DNA of 64,000 nucleotides from Gammaproteobacteria bacterium (GCA_030431775.1 JAUIHW010000012.1:24980-88979); one strand, 5' to 3'. Positions 8,981 to 17,819 are shown, counted from the first letter of the stretch. Notes: generated from the letters alone by a model not told the origin. Numbers and translations: made by a program.

Positions 8981-10009
8981 GTGAGCTGCCGAATACTGAT
9001 TGTCGGCCCATCCTGGGTTGGCGATATGGTCATGGCGCAAACTCTGTTCATTGCTCTGCGGGAACAGCATTCCGATGTTTCGCTTGATGTGCTGGCTCCC
9101 GCGTGGAGTGAGCCTCTACTTGCGGCCATGCCGGAAGTGGATGAAGCGATTACCATGCCGCTGGGCCATGGCCAGTTCAGTCTGGGTGTTCGGCGCCGTT
9201 TGGGTCGGCAGTTGCGCGGCCGGTACGAGCAGGCAATTGTGCTGCCAAACTCCTGGAAGTCGGCGCTGGTTCCGTGGTTTGCTGGAATTACCCAGCGAAC
9301 CGGTTGGCGCGGTGAAATGCGCTATGGCCTGTTGAATGATCTGCGCCGCCTGGACAGTGCACGCTTTCCGGCGATGATTCAGCGCTATGTTGCGCTGGCA
9401 CAATCCGCAGATGCTGCGCCACGGGATTTTGCGGCAATTACCAAGCCGCGTCTGGTAGTGGCCGATGCAAAACGCGAGCAGTTCAAAGAAAAGTTCTCCA
9501 TTAACTCAAGCCGCCCACTGCTGGCACTCTGCCCTGGTGCGGAGTTCGGTCCGGCAAAACGTTGGCCCGAGGCGCATTTTGCCGCGGTCGCCACTGCACG
9601 CATAGAAGCCGGCGACCAGGTGTTGTTATTGGGCTCTGGCAATGATGTCCCGGTAACCCGGGCAATCCATCAGCAAATTCGTCCAGACCTGCAAGATGCC
9701 TGTCTGGATCTGGCCGGCAAAACCAGCCTTGGCGAGGCCATATTGGCAATGTCGTTGTGCGCTGGCGTGGTCTCCAATGACTCCGGTCTGATGCATATTG
9801 CAGCGGCACTGGGGCGTCCCTTAGTCGCTGTTTATGGCTCCACTTCCACGCGCTATACACCCCCGCTGGGAAGCCAGGTGGCGACCCTGAGTATCCCTGT
9901 TGATTGTGGGCCCTGCTTTGAGCGGGAATGTCCACTTGGTCATTATAAATGCCTTACCGGGCTGCAACCGCAGCGCGTTGTCCGGGCGCTGGAGGCGCTT
10001 TCAGCCTAG
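8981..10009 (+). CDS. waaF: ADP-heptose:LPS heptosyltransferase II
   Basis: Adds the second L,D-heptose to the LPS inner core on the cytoplasmic face of the inner membrane. GT9 family, 342 residues. N-terminal RILIVGPSWVGDMVMAQ is the WaaF signature. The C-terminal half has LCPGAEFGPAKRWP and the SNDSGLMHIAAALGRP motif that binds the ADP-sugar. A cysteine group near the end (CGPCFERECPLGHYKCL) is typical of WaaF. The start is GTG at 8981, 7 nt after ilvE. It converges with waaC, the next step's partner enzyme on the opposite strand. Confidence 0.95.
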   Translation: MSCRILIVGPSWVGDMVMAQTLFIALREQHSDVSLDVLAPAWSEPLLAAMPEVDEAITMPLGHGQFSLGVRRRLGRQLRGRYEQAIVLPNSWKSALVPWFAGITQRTGWRGEMRYGLLNDLRRLDSARFPAMIQRYVALAQSADAAPRDFAAITKPRLVVADAKREQFKEKFSINSSRPLLALCPGAEFGPAKRWPEAHFAAVATARIEAGDQVLLLGSGNDVPVTRAIHQQIRPDLQDACLDLAGKTSLGEAILAMSLCAGVVSNDSGLMHIAAALGRPLVAVYGSTSTRYTPPLGSQVATLSIPVDCGPCFERECPLGHYKCLTGLQPQRVVRALEALSA

Positions 10010-10072
10010 GGCTGTTGTAACAGTTACCCGGCGCATAGAGGCGTCCGGCTTCACAGCGGTAGTGGCGATTAT

Positions 10073-11107
10073 TCAGGTTTGCGCCATTAATTCAAACCGC
10101 CTCCACACCTGCTCTGCTGTCAGGCTGGCCAGGCAGGCCGCATCATCGCCGGGTCGATCAGGGAAGTCGCAACGTCTTCGATAGCAGGGTTGGCAGGAGA
10201 AACCCTGTGCCGGTAGCAGGTCGCTGGCAGGGCCGGTGGCGCCAATCAGTGCCGGGTCGGTCGGGCCGTATAGGGTCAAGGTTTTGTTGCCCAGTGCGGC
10301 CGACAAATGTGCCAGGCCGGTGTCCATGCAAATCGCCCCGGCGGATAGCTGCAAGAGCCTGGCAATACTGCTTAGGTTTAGTGCGGGTAATACAACGGCA
10401 TTGTCTGAAACCGCGGCAATGTTCTCGGCCTGTTTCCGCTCATCCTCGGTACCCCAGGGCAACAGTACCTGGTAATTGCTTTCAGCGGCAAGTTTGCTCA
10501 GTGAGTACCAGTTAGCGACAGGCCAGGACTTGCTGGTCCAGCTGGCATTGTGGACAAACAGTAAAAAAGGCTGAGCGGGCGCCTGGTAACCGCGCAAGGT
10601 GAACTCTGTTCCGTTGATGCCGAAGTCCGGGGGACTGTTCGGTTCAGGGTACTCGAATATCTGTGCAAAAAGCTGGCGCCAGCGATCTATTGCAAGCTGT
10701 TGGCGGGGCACCGCATAGTGATAGCGGTAGGCAAAGTGAGCTCCCCATTCGCGCACCCCATGCACATCGGGCCCGTGCGTTGGCCCTTTAGCAAGCGCGG
10801 TGACCAGAGCGCTTTTCAAATTATTTTGCGCATCAATCACCGCGTCATAACGGCGGCTGCGCAGTTTCTTGTGGTAGCTTCTCAGCTCGCGCAGAGAGTT
10901 TGTAATGTGGCCACTGCTACGCCAGCGCCGGTGCGCGCTTTTCAGGACGCTGTCCACTGCCGGGTGCCAAGAGCAGATTTCTGCAAACTGTTCATCAACG
11001 GCCCAATCGAATCGCAGCCCGGCACGCTGTTGTTGCGCATCAGTCAGCGCCGGCAAGGCTTGTATCAGATCACCCATGGAGCTTAGCTTGACCAGAAGTA
11101 CGTGCAC
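10073..11107 (-). CDS. waaC: ADP-heptose:LPS heptosyltransferase I
   Basis: Transfers the first heptose onto Kdo of lipid A. GT9 family, 344 residues. N-terminal MHVLLVKLSSMGDLIQALPAL is the WaaC signature, and CMDTGLAHLSAALGNKTLTLYGPTDP is the ADP-heptose site. The start is GTG at 11107 and shares its first base with the TAG stop of the upstream oxygenase gene (TAGTG), so the two are translationally coupled. It is the third gene of a minus-strand run: acyltransferase, oxygenase, waaC. Confidence 0.95.
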   Translation of the reverse strand: MHVLLVKLSSMGDLIQALPALTDAQQQRAGLRFDWAVDEQFAEICSWHPAVDSVLKSAHRRWRSSGHITNSLRELRSYHKKLRSRRYDAVIDAQNNLKSALVTALAKGPTHGPDVHGVREWGAHFAYRYHYAVPRQQLAIDRWRQLFAQIFEYPEPNSPPDFGINGTEFTLRGYQAPAQPFLLFVHNASWTSKSWPVANWYSLSKLAAESNYQVLLPWGTEDERKQAENIAAVSDNAVVLPALNLSSIARLLQLSAGAICMDTGLAHLSAALGNKTLTLYGPTDPALIGATGPASDLLPAQGFSCQPCYRRRCDFPDRPGDDAACLASLTAEQVWRRFELMAQT

Positions 11108-11724
11108 TAGCGACTCGTAAACAGGCGCTTAGCTCTGGCACTCAGGCCGTGCAGCAGGCTGTGTTTGCTTTCTGCGGAGTTACTGACCAGGTAGTTCAGT
11201 TGCAGGGACAGGCGCTTTCCTTCTATTGGGGTATGTCCATGCCAGCAATCTGGGGTAACCAGGAAACCCAGCATGGTGCCGGCTAGGGGTGCGATTTCTT
11301 TTACCGGCCGGTCCAGGCTGTCCGGGCTGTCGAGCAGTCGCAGGCGCCCACCTTTGGCCGTCCATTCCCGGTTGAAATAAAGCAGCACCGTCAGTAGTTT
11401 GCTGCGTGAGTCGGTGTGTACGCGACCGTCTTTATGGCGCATCATCCCGCGAACCGTGGTAACCACGGGTCGGCCCTCAAGGTCTATAGCGAATTTGCGT
11501 TCCATCAATGAACGGAAGGCATCGCCTTCGAGCACATTCAGTAATTCAAGAAAGCGCGGCCCGGCGCTGGTCTGTTGCACAGGGATACTGCCGCCGGCAT
11601 CAATAGCCGGGAAATCCTGCAGAACGCCATTCAGTGCGTCATCGAGCAGGCTGTCGGTGACGAGAAAGTGGGGGAAGGGCTGTTGTTCCAGACGCGCCTC
11701 AGCTATTGCCGCCATATTTAACAT
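11107..11724 (-). CDS. 2-oxoglutarate/Fe(II)-dependent oxygenase family protein
   Basis: Predicted non-heme iron dioxygenase of 205 residues. The iron-binding triad is visible as HTD (in GRVHTDSRSK, about residue 97) and a distal His in CWHGHTP (about 163), with RLSLQLNY supplying the likely 2-oxoglutarate-binding Arg. Such proteins hydroxylate small molecules, sugars or protein side chains. Its position between a lipid A acyltransferase (9-nt gap) and waaC (1-nt overlap) suggests it acts on LPS or its precursors, but that is inference. It is shorter than the known Kdo 3-hydroxylase KdoO as I recall it, so the substrate is unknown. An alternative start is ATG 11715. Confidence 0.75.
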   Translation of the reverse strand: MLNMAAIAEARLEQQPFPHFLVTDSLLDDALNGVLQDFPAIDAGGSIPVQQTSAGPRFLELLNVLEGDAFRSLMERKFAIDLEGRPVVTTVRGMMRHKDGRVHTDSRSKLLTVLLYFNREWTAKGGRLRLLDSPDSLDRPVKEIAPLAGTMLGFLVTPDCWHGHTPIEGKRLSLQLNYLVSNSAESKHSLLHGLSARAKRLFTSR

Positions 11725-11733
11725 GTCAGTAGC

Positions 11734-12702
11734 CTAACGATAGATCGCGCCATGGCGTTGTCCGGGCTGGCTTTTGAAACGTCGATGAAACCAGTAGTAC
11801 TGCTCGGGCGCTACGCGAATGGATTCTTCCAGTAGTTGATTGACCGCACTGGCATCTAACACGTCATCTCCACTTGGAAAATTTTCCAGTGGACCGGTGA
11901 TACGCAAGGTATAACCGGAATCGTCTGCATGACGGTATTGCCCAAACATCAGGACTGGCGCATCTGACAATGCGGCCAGTTTCGCTGTTGCCGTAATGCT
12001 GGCGGCCCGTTGGCCAAAGAACGGCGCAAACACCGAGTGTCGCTCGCCCATATCCTGGTCAGGCGCGTACCAGACGACACTGTTGTGCTTCAAAGCCCGG
12101 ATGGTTTTACGCAATTCCGAATTGCGAAAAATATTTAGGCTATGCCGTCGACGTCCTGTGTTCATCATGGCATTAAACAGCTCGTTCTTCTGCGGCTTGT
12201 ACACAGCCGAGTAGGAAAAAAACTTTTTGGCCAGAGCCGCACCCATATCCAAGGTGGAAAAGTGAGCGCCAAGCAGCAAAACACCGCGCTTTTTTGCGCG
12301 TGCCTCATTCAGTCGGTCCAGCCCGGAGATTTCAACAAGCGGGTACAATCGCTCTTCATTGGCCCACCAGGCCAGGGCAGTTTCCACCAGTCCGGCACCA
12401 TAGTTTTCAAACACCCGGAAACAAAATCGCTGCCGTTGTTGAGCATCCAGCTCCGGAAAACACAGCTGTAAATTGACGAGAGTGATGTGTTTGCGCCGGC
12501 TGGGCAGCAGGTAGAGAAGGCCACCCAACACTTTGCCCAGGCGTACGTTGTAGGGAAAGGGTAACAAGCTCATCAACCAGAGCAGGGCCATACCCGCAGC
12601 GATTGGCCAGTTGCGTGGACGTAACAGCAGGTGCTGCCAGCCTGCTTCCGGGTGGTCGACACTGGGGTGCTTGCGCTCGCTGGCCGGTGTGCTGTTGCTC
12701 AT
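11734..12702 (-). CDS. LpxL/HtrB-type lysophospholipid (lipid A late) acyltransferase
   Basis: Membrane-anchored acyltransferase that adds a secondary acyl chain to Kdo-lipid A or its precursor. 322 residues from ATG 12702. The catalytic HX4D motif is HFSTLD, in LLLGAHFSTLDMG. Other LpxL features are an N-terminal hydrophobic helix (about residues 35-55), the YAPDQD segment and the C-terminal YYWFHRRFK block. The open frame runs upstream to 12876, but that part would overlap the divergent waaQ and lacks family similarity. It heads a three-gene LPS operon on the minus strand. Whether it adds laurate (LpxL), myristate (LpxM) or palmitoleate (LpxP) cannot be decided. Confidence 0.9.
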   Translation of the reverse strand: MSNSTPASERKHPSVDHPEAGWQHLLLRPRNWPIAAGMALLWLMSLLPFPYNVRLGKVLGGLLYLLPSRRKHITLVNLQLCFPELDAQQRQRFCFRVFENYGAGLVETALAWWANEERLYPLVEISGLDRLNEARAKKRGVLLLGAHFSTLDMGAALAKKFFSYSAVYKPQKNELFNAMMNTGRRRHSLNIFRNSELRKTIRALKHNSVVWYAPDQDMGERHSVFAPFFGQRAASITATAKLAALSDAPVLMFGQYRHADDSGYTLRITGPLENFPSGDDVLDASAVNQLLEESIRVAPEQYYWFHRRFKSQPGQRHGAIYR

Positions 12703-12792
12703 GGGTCGTGCGTAAATCCGGCATTGTAACAAGAAGGCGCCAAGTCGAACGTGTACTATTGCAAGCTTTGCCGGGGGGCCCAGAGTACAGCT

Positions 12793-13851
12793 ATGCAACG
12801 TGTACTGATCATCATAATGCGTCATCACGGCGATGTACTGCTGACGACTCCGGTGATTCAGGCATTGCAGCGGCATTGTCCAGGCAGTGAAGTGGACGTG
12901 CTGGTTTACTCCTATGCGGCCGAGTTACTTGAACACCATGCTGGCGTGAGCAATATTCACGTTGTTGACCGCGCTTGGAAAAAAGCAGGGCTGGCGGCCT
13001 TACTGCGAGCAGAGTGGCAGCTTCTTCGCCGTTTGCGCCGTCGCCGTTTCGATACGGTACTTGCGCTGACCGATCAGTGGCGCTGCGCAATGCTGGCCTG
13101 GCTATTACAACCCAAGCAGTCACTGGCACTAAGCTACCCGAAACGTCAGGGCAGTCTGCTCTGGCGACGCAGCTTCAAGGAGGACTATGCTGCGGTTCCG
13201 CATCGGCATATGATTGATTTGCACCTCGACAGCTTGCGCAGGCTCGGGCTGGTCCTCGATGAGCATGACCGAAAAGTCGGCCTGGTGGTACCTGAGCCGG
13301 CAAGACAAGGCGTCCGAAAACGCCTTGAGGCACTCGGGGTGGGCGAACACCCTTTCATACTCGTACACCCGGCGTCGCGAGGTCGCCACAAATGCTGGCA
13401 GAGCGAAAAATACGCCGAAGTCATTAATCGATTGCTTGCGAACGGCTGGCGCGTGCTGCTCAGTGGTGCGCCCGATGCCCAAGAGCAGGCGCTTCTGGAC
13501 AGTATTGTGGCGCAGTGCCCGCAGGCACCGCACAACCTCTGCGGGGAATTGAGCTTGTTGGAGCTCGCGGCGCTGATAGAGCGCGCCAGTGTACTGCTCT
13601 GTGTTGATTCAGTGCCCATGCACATGGCGGCCGCGCTGGATACGCCGTTGGTGGCATTGTTCGGGCCTACCGAAGAGCGCCAATGGGGGCCGGCCAGCTC
13701 TCGGGCCAGAGTGCTGGCGAGCGCACGCGATTGCCGGCCCTGCCTGCGTCAGGGCTGTGGCGGCTCCGGATTCAGCGAATGCCTGGCAGACCTGGCTGCT
13801 GACGAGGTTGTGCTCGCTCTCAATGCGGCGACTTCAGTTAAGTTTACCTAA
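12793..13851 (+). CDS. waaQ: LPS heptosyltransferase III (WaaQ-like)
   Basis: GT9 heptosyltransferase of 352 residues that adds the branch heptose of the inner core. The N-terminus MQRVLIIIMRHHGDVLLTTPV and an ALTDQW motif about 95 residues in closely resemble E. coli WaaQ. The C-terminal site reads CVDSVPMHMAAALDTPLVALFGPT. ATG 12793 is preferred over the upstream frame start at 12751 because the family begins here. It diverges from the acyltransferase operon across a 90-bp gap. Confidence 0.88.
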   Translation: MQRVLIIIMRHHGDVLLTTPVIQALQRHCPGSEVDVLVYSYAAELLEHHAGVSNIHVVDRAWKKAGLAALLRAEWQLLRRLRRRRFDTVLALTDQWRCAMLAWLLQPKQSLALSYPKRQGSLLWRRSFKEDYAAVPHRHMIDLHLDSLRRLGLVLDEHDRKVGLVVPEPARQGVRKRLEALGVGEHPFILVHPASRGRHKCWQSEKYAEVINRLLANGWRVLLSGAPDAQEQALLDSIVAQCPQAPHNLCGELSLLELAALIERASVLLCVDSVPMHMAAALDTPLVALFGPTEERQWGPASSRARVLASARDCRPCLRQGCGGSGFSECLADLAADEVVLALNAATSVKFT

Positions 13852-13963
13852 GTTTAATGATGAAGGTCATTAACGGCCAGGCTGGTAAGCGCTTTTGCCG
13901 GAATATGCACCGATTTGTGGCAATACTGCTCCTAAAATGCCCAAACGGCGGTAGATCCGCTTT

Positions 13964-13992
13964 TTGGCAATTTGCCCAATAACAGGTAGAAT
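13964..13992 (+). promoter_or_regulatory. Strong sigma70 promoter candidate for the glycosyltransferase cassette
   Basis: TTGGCA (13964-13969), a 17-nt spacer, then TAGAAT (13987-13992). Transcription would start near 13999, which rules out the upstream in-frame ATG at 13964 and supports ATG 14033 as the gene start. Confidence 0.6.
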
Positions 13993-14032
13993 TGCGCTCC
14001 CTTTTTTACCCGGCTATTGTGTTACCTCACCG

Positions 14033-15361
14033 ATGACCCCAATCGAGCTGTCCAACGCCGCTACAGCGCCCGAACGCTTTCGGCGCCCTTTGCGCATTTG
14101 CCTGTTGAGCTATCGGAGTGCGCCATTCGGTGGCGGCCAGGGAATTTACGTCCGCTATCTCAGTAAGGCACTGACTGAAGCCGGGCACGAAGTGGATGTG
14201 GTCTCAGGAGAACCCTACCCCCATTTGGTGGACGGCGTCCGTTTAATCAAATTGCCCGGCCTTAATCTGTTCGAAAACGGGCTGCACTCACTGCGGCCAC
14301 GACATTTACGTTCCTGGGCCAATATTGTGGAATGGTGCAGCAAGCTCAGTGGTGGCTTTGCAGAACCATATGCATTTGGCAGGCGTGCGGCGGCTTTCCT
14401 CAAAGAGCACGGGGCGAAATACGACCTTGTGCATGATAACCAAAGCCTGGCCTGGGGTTTGCTGGACATACAGAAGCAGGGCCTGCCATTGCTGGTCACC
14501 ATACACCACCCGATTCAGCACGACCTGAAACTGGCGCTAGAGGCGGCCAGGAACGCCTGGCAACGGTTACTGGTTCGCCGCTGGCATTCGTTTCTGGGTA
14601 TGCAGACTCGTGTTGTCAGACAGTTGCAGCACATCACAACCGTGTCGGAATGTTCGCGCCAGGATATTGTTGAGGCGTTCAGCATTGACGCAGAGCGGGT
14701 TCGGGTCATTCCTTGCGGCATTGACACGGAGGTGTTTCGCCCGCTGCCTGAAATAGAACGCAAGCCACGGCAATTGCTGGCGACGGTGTCGGCCGATCAA
14801 CCGCTCAAAGGCCTGCACTATCTGCTGTATGCGCTGCGAGATCTGCGGGCCGAATTTCCCGATCTCAGCCTGACGGTGGTCGGCAAACCCAAGCCGGGCG
14901 GCGCGACTGAACGTCTGGTGCGCAGGCTTGGCCTGGGCAATGAACTGCAATTCGTACATGGCATCTCCACTGCAGAGTTAGTGCGGTTGTATGCCGAAAC
15001 CACGCTGGCTGTAGTGCCGTCACTCTATGAAGGCTTTGGACTGCCCGCCGGAGAGGCATTGTCCTGCGGTACCCCGCTGGTCAGCACCAACGCTGGAGCG
15101 TTGCCAGAGGTAGTCGGTGATGCAGCACTCAGCGTTGAGCCGGGCTCCAGCCGTGCGCTGCAGGCAGCGATTCGCCGTTTGCTGCTGGATGAGGGCTTAC
15201 GAACCGAGCTTTCCCGAGCCGGCCGTGCGCGTATAGAGGAGCGTTTTAGTTGGGCGGTGACAGCACAGCAATTATGTGAGTTTTATCACGATATCCTGTT
15301 GCAGCACGACGAGCCGGCCGACATCGAAGCGGACCCGGAACTGGCCCATGCAAACAGTTGA
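14033..15361 (+). CDS. Glycosyltransferase family 4 (GT4) protein
   Basis: Retaining GT-B glycosyltransferase, 442 residues, probably working on a surface polysaccharide or lipid-linked sugar. N-terminal Rossmann half: RICLLSYRSAPFGGGQGIYVRYL. C-terminal half: donor-binding EX7E motif in PSLYEGFGLPAGEAL (about residue 335), followed by GTPLVSTNAGALPEVVGDAAL. The start at 14033 is supported by the promoter at 13964-13992. Its last 14 nt overlap the start of the next gene, a methyltransferase, so this is the head of a tight cassette with the toroid protein. Donor and acceptor are unknown. Confidence 0.88.
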   Translation: MTPIELSNAATAPERFRRPLRICLLSYRSAPFGGGQGIYVRYLSKALTEAGHEVDVVSGEPYPHLVDGVRLIKLPGLNLFENGLHSLRPRHLRSWANIVEWCSKLSGGFAEPYAFGRRAAAFLKEHGAKYDLVHDNQSLAWGLLDIQKQGLPLLVTIHHPIQHDLKLALEAARNAWQRLLVRRWHSFLGMQTRVVRQLQHITTVSECSRQDIVEAFSIDAERVRVIPCGIDTEVFRPLPEIERKPRQLLATVSADQPLKGLHYLLYALRDLRAEFPDLSLTVVGKPKPGGATERLVRRLGLGNELQFVHGISTAELVRLYAETTLAVVPSLYEGFGLPAGEALSCGTPLVSTNAGALPEVVGDAALSVEPGSSRALQAAIRRLLLDEGLRTELSRAGRARIEERFSWAVTAQQLCEFYHDILLQHDEPADIEADPELAHANS

Positions 15362-16076
15362 TTTTGAGCGGGTTGGGCTGAATGCCGGCGATCTCGTGCT
15401 GGATCTTGGCTGTGGCGAAGGCCGGCATGTCATTTCGGCGTATTTTACAGATGGGGTGCAGTCCGTCGGCGTGGATCTGTGTCATGCTGACCTGCTAACC
15501 ACGCGGGAAAAATTTTCTGAGCTGTGCCAGGCTGAACAGGCGCAAATTCCATCTAACAGTCGTTTTTTGCTGGCACAGAGTAACGCCTTGAAACTGCCAT
15601 TTGCAGATCACTGCTTTGATAAAGTGATTTGCTCTGAGGTTCTCGAACATATTGACGACTACGAATCGGTGATCGTAGAGATAGAACGTGTGCTCAAGCC
15701 CGGCGGAGAGTTTGTTGCCAGCGTGCCGCGATTTTGGCCGGAATGGTTGTGTTGGGCCTTGAGTGACGAATACCACGCCAATGAAGGTGGTCATCTGCGT
15801 ATTTTCAAAGCGGCTGATTTGCGCAGTCGTATCGAACGGGCGGGATTCCGTTTTTTCAGTCGGCACTGGGCGCACGCCCTGCATTCACCTTACTGGTGGC
15901 TGCAATGTCTGTTCTGGAACAACAAGGAGAACTCCGTGCTGGTACGAGCGTATCAGCGGTTTTTGGAGTGGGACATTATCGATAAACCCTGGCTGACGCG
16001 CGCGCTGGAAACTGTATTGAATCCTGTCATGGGTAAAAGTGTTGTGCTGTATTTTAGAAAAGGAGATACCGGATGA
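15348..16076 (+). CDS. Class I SAM-dependent methyltransferase
   Basis: Cytoplasmic methyltransferase of 242 residues (Methyltransf_11-like). SAM-binding motif I is LDLGCGEGRH near residue 20; the acidic motif II region is SVGVDLCH; ICSEVLEHIDDY and LKPGGEFVASVP are the post-motifs. ATG 15348 overlaps the stop of the GT4 gene, and its own stop overlaps the ATG of the toroid protein gene by 4 nt, indicating translational coupling of all three. The substrate is unknown; the context suggests a sugar or isoprenoid-like acceptor. Confidence 0.87.
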   Translation: MQTVDFERVGLNAGDLVLDLGCGEGRHVISAYFTDGVQSVGVDLCHADLLTTREKFSELCQAEQAQIPSNSRFLLAQSNALKLPFADHCFDKVICSEVLEHIDDYESVIVEIERVLKPGGEFVASVPRFWPEWLCWALSDEYHANEGGHLRIFKAADLRSRIERAGFRFFSRHWAHALHSPYWWLQCLFWNNKENSVLVRAYQRFLEWDIIDKPWLTRALETVLNPVMGKSVVLYFRKGDTG

Positions 16077-17155
16077 GTGGGCTGTACCTGTCCCGCGGGC
16101 TGTATCCCAGCGAGTACCTGCGCTCCACTGTGGATTATATTCTTTCCTGCCAGCAGGCAGACGGTTCAATTCCGTGGTTCGAAGGCAGCTATGCCGACCC
16201 TTGGGACCACGTGGAATCCGCAATGGCTCTCAGTATCAGCGGTGAATATCAGGCCGCAGAGCGGGCGTATCAGTGGTTGCAGGACTGCCAACTTCAAGAC
16301 GGTAGCTGGTGGGCGGCTTACCAGAACGGCAAGGTGCAAAACGACGAGCGCCGTGAGACTAATTTTGTTGCCTATATAGCGACCGGCGTCTGGCACCATT
16401 ATCTGATTACCCGCAAGCGGGATTTTCTGGCGCACTTCTGGCCAACGGTGAGCGCGGCTATAGAATTTGTATTAACGCAGCAAACCAGTTACGGTGAAAT
16501 CAATTGGGCTGTGGATCGCGATGGCAATTCCAAAGAAGACGCACTGGTAACCGGGTGTTCTTCAATTTATAAAAGTCTGGAGTGCGCATATAACATAGCC
16601 ACTCAGCTTGGAATTGACAAAGAGGACTGGCTGGAGGCACGGCAGCGCCTCGGTACGGCCTTACGTCAGCATCCCGAACGCTTTGACCGAACCTGGGAGA
16701 GCAAGGCACGCTATTCGATGGATTGGTTCTATCCAGTGCTGACCGGTGCTATTCCCAAAAATCAAGCGGCCGCCCACTTGCAAAAGCGATGGCGTACTTT
16801 CGTCGAGCCGGGCCTCGGCTGTCGTTGTGTGTCGGATGAGCCCTGGGTCACGGTCGCGGAAAGTTGCGAGTTGGTGATGGCCTTGCTGGCGGCGGGTGAA
16901 CATGCCAAGGCGGTTACCTTATACAGCTGGCTGCATCAATGGCGGGACGATGATGGTTCATTCTGGACAGGTTATCAGTTCTCATTGGATATTTTGTGGC
17001 CTGAGGAACGTCCAACATGGACGGCGGCGGCCATTATTCTGGCGGCCGACGCGCTTACCGAACATACGGCAGCGGCACGGCTGTTTACCCGGGTGTCGTT
17101 GCTTGAAGAGCCCCTGCCGCGTGTTGTGCCCGTGTCAGCCGATTCGGCGCAATAA
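16073..17155 (+). CDS. Terpene-cyclase/prenyltransferase-like alpha/alpha-toroid protein, function unknown
   Basis: 360-residue soluble protein with repeated aromatic-Gly motifs like the QW repeats of squalene cyclases and prenyltransferase beta subunits: QQADGSIPWFEG (about 27), CQLQDGSWWAAYQ (about 79) and QWRDDDGSFWTGYQ (about 282). It lacks the DxDD acid motif of class II terpene cyclases, so cyclase activity is doubtful. The central part (GEINWAVDRDGN, LVTGCSSIYKSLECA) also recalls six-hairpin glycosidases. It is coupled by a 4-nt overlap to the upstream methyltransferase, and its 3' end overlaps an opposing methyltransferase by 21 nt. It may act on a prenyl-linked glycan, but that is inference only. 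Confidence 0.7.
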   Translation: MSGLYLSRGLYPSEYLRSTVDYILSCQQADGSIPWFEGSYADPWDHVESAMALSISGEYQAAERAYQWLQDCQLQDGSWWAAYQNGKVQNDERRETNFVAYIATGVWHHYLITRKRDFLAHFWPTVSAAIEFVLTQQTSYGEINWAVDRDGNSKEDALVTGCSSIYKSLECAYNIATQLGIDKEDWLEARQRLGTALRQHPERFDRTWESKARYSMDWFYPVLTGAIPKNQAAAHLQKRWRTFVEPGLGCRCVSDEPWVTVAESCELVMALLAAGEHAKAVTLYSWLHQWRDDDGSFWTGYQFSLDILWPEERPTWTAAAIILAADALTEHTAAARLFTRVSLLEEPLPRVVPVSADSAQ

Positions 17156-17749
17156 GCCCAGAGTATTAACCACTTCAATTTCGCTGTACAGACCGGACGC
17201 GAGCGCCAGACGATAGATGGTGATCGGTGCCTGACCGCCTGCTGCAGGGTCTGGGAACAGGTCGTGGATCGCAAGAATGCCGCCTTGCCTGATGTGCCCG
17301 GCCCAGCTGCGGTAATCCGCCATCGCGGCTTCCATGCTATGACCGCCGTCAATGAACACCATCGCCAATGGAGTGCTCCAGTACTTAGCTGCCGTCGCGG
17401 AATCACTGACTACCGGTACCACAAAACTTTCCAGATCGGCACGGCGCAAAGTGTTCCGAAAAGCACGAAAACTGTCCATCTGCTGGTGCTCGGCATCGAA
17501 CAGACTGGGGTCGTGGTATTCCTCGCCCTGCTGATGTTCTTCCGAACCTCGGTGATGGTCGACTGCATACAGCTGCGAGCCGAACTCGCGGCATGCCTGG
17601 CCGAGGTAGACAGTTGATTTTCCGCAATAACTGCCCACCTCGAGGCATGGCCCCAGGGGAGCCACCTCGCTCGCGTAGCGAAACAGAGCCTCGCCTTCGT
17701 CCGCGGCGAGAAAGCCCTTTACCGAATCAATGTCTATGGGTAGCTGCAT
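17135..17749 (-). CDS. Class I SAM-dependent methyltransferase (Methyltransf_24-like)
   Basis: 204-residue predicted methyltransferase. SAM-binding features: CLEVGSYCGKSTVYLG (motif I, about residue 35), LYAVDHHRGSEEH, and MVFIDGGHSMEAAMADYRSW, a hallmark of the Methyltransf_24 group seen in sugar and surface-glycan methylation. It faces the GT4/methyltransferase/toroid cassette and overlaps its 3' end by 21 nt. It diverges from waaA. The second methyltransferase at this locus supports a link to methylated surface glycans, as inference. Confidence 0.8.
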   Translation of the reverse strand: MQLPIDIDSVKGFLAADEGEALFRYASEVAPLGPCLEVGSYCGKSTVYLGQACREFGSQLYAVDHHRGSEEHQQGEEYHDPSLFDAEHQQMDSFRAFRNTLRRADLESFVVPVVSDSATAAKYWSTPLAMVFIDGGHSMEAAMADYRSWAGHIRQGGILAIHDLFPDPAAGGQAPITIYRLALASGLYSEIEVVNTLGLLRRIG

Positions 17750-17819
17750 GGATTAGCCTTCGGTCTGAGTCGGTTGCGGACCTTAGCTTAACTCGCCCGG
17801 GCATGCAACGCGTCGGGAA

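Noticed and set aside
12703..12876. 58-codon N-terminal extension of the LpxL-type acyltransferase
   Set aside because: Has no family similarity and would overlap the divergent waaQ start; ATG 12702 fits the family.
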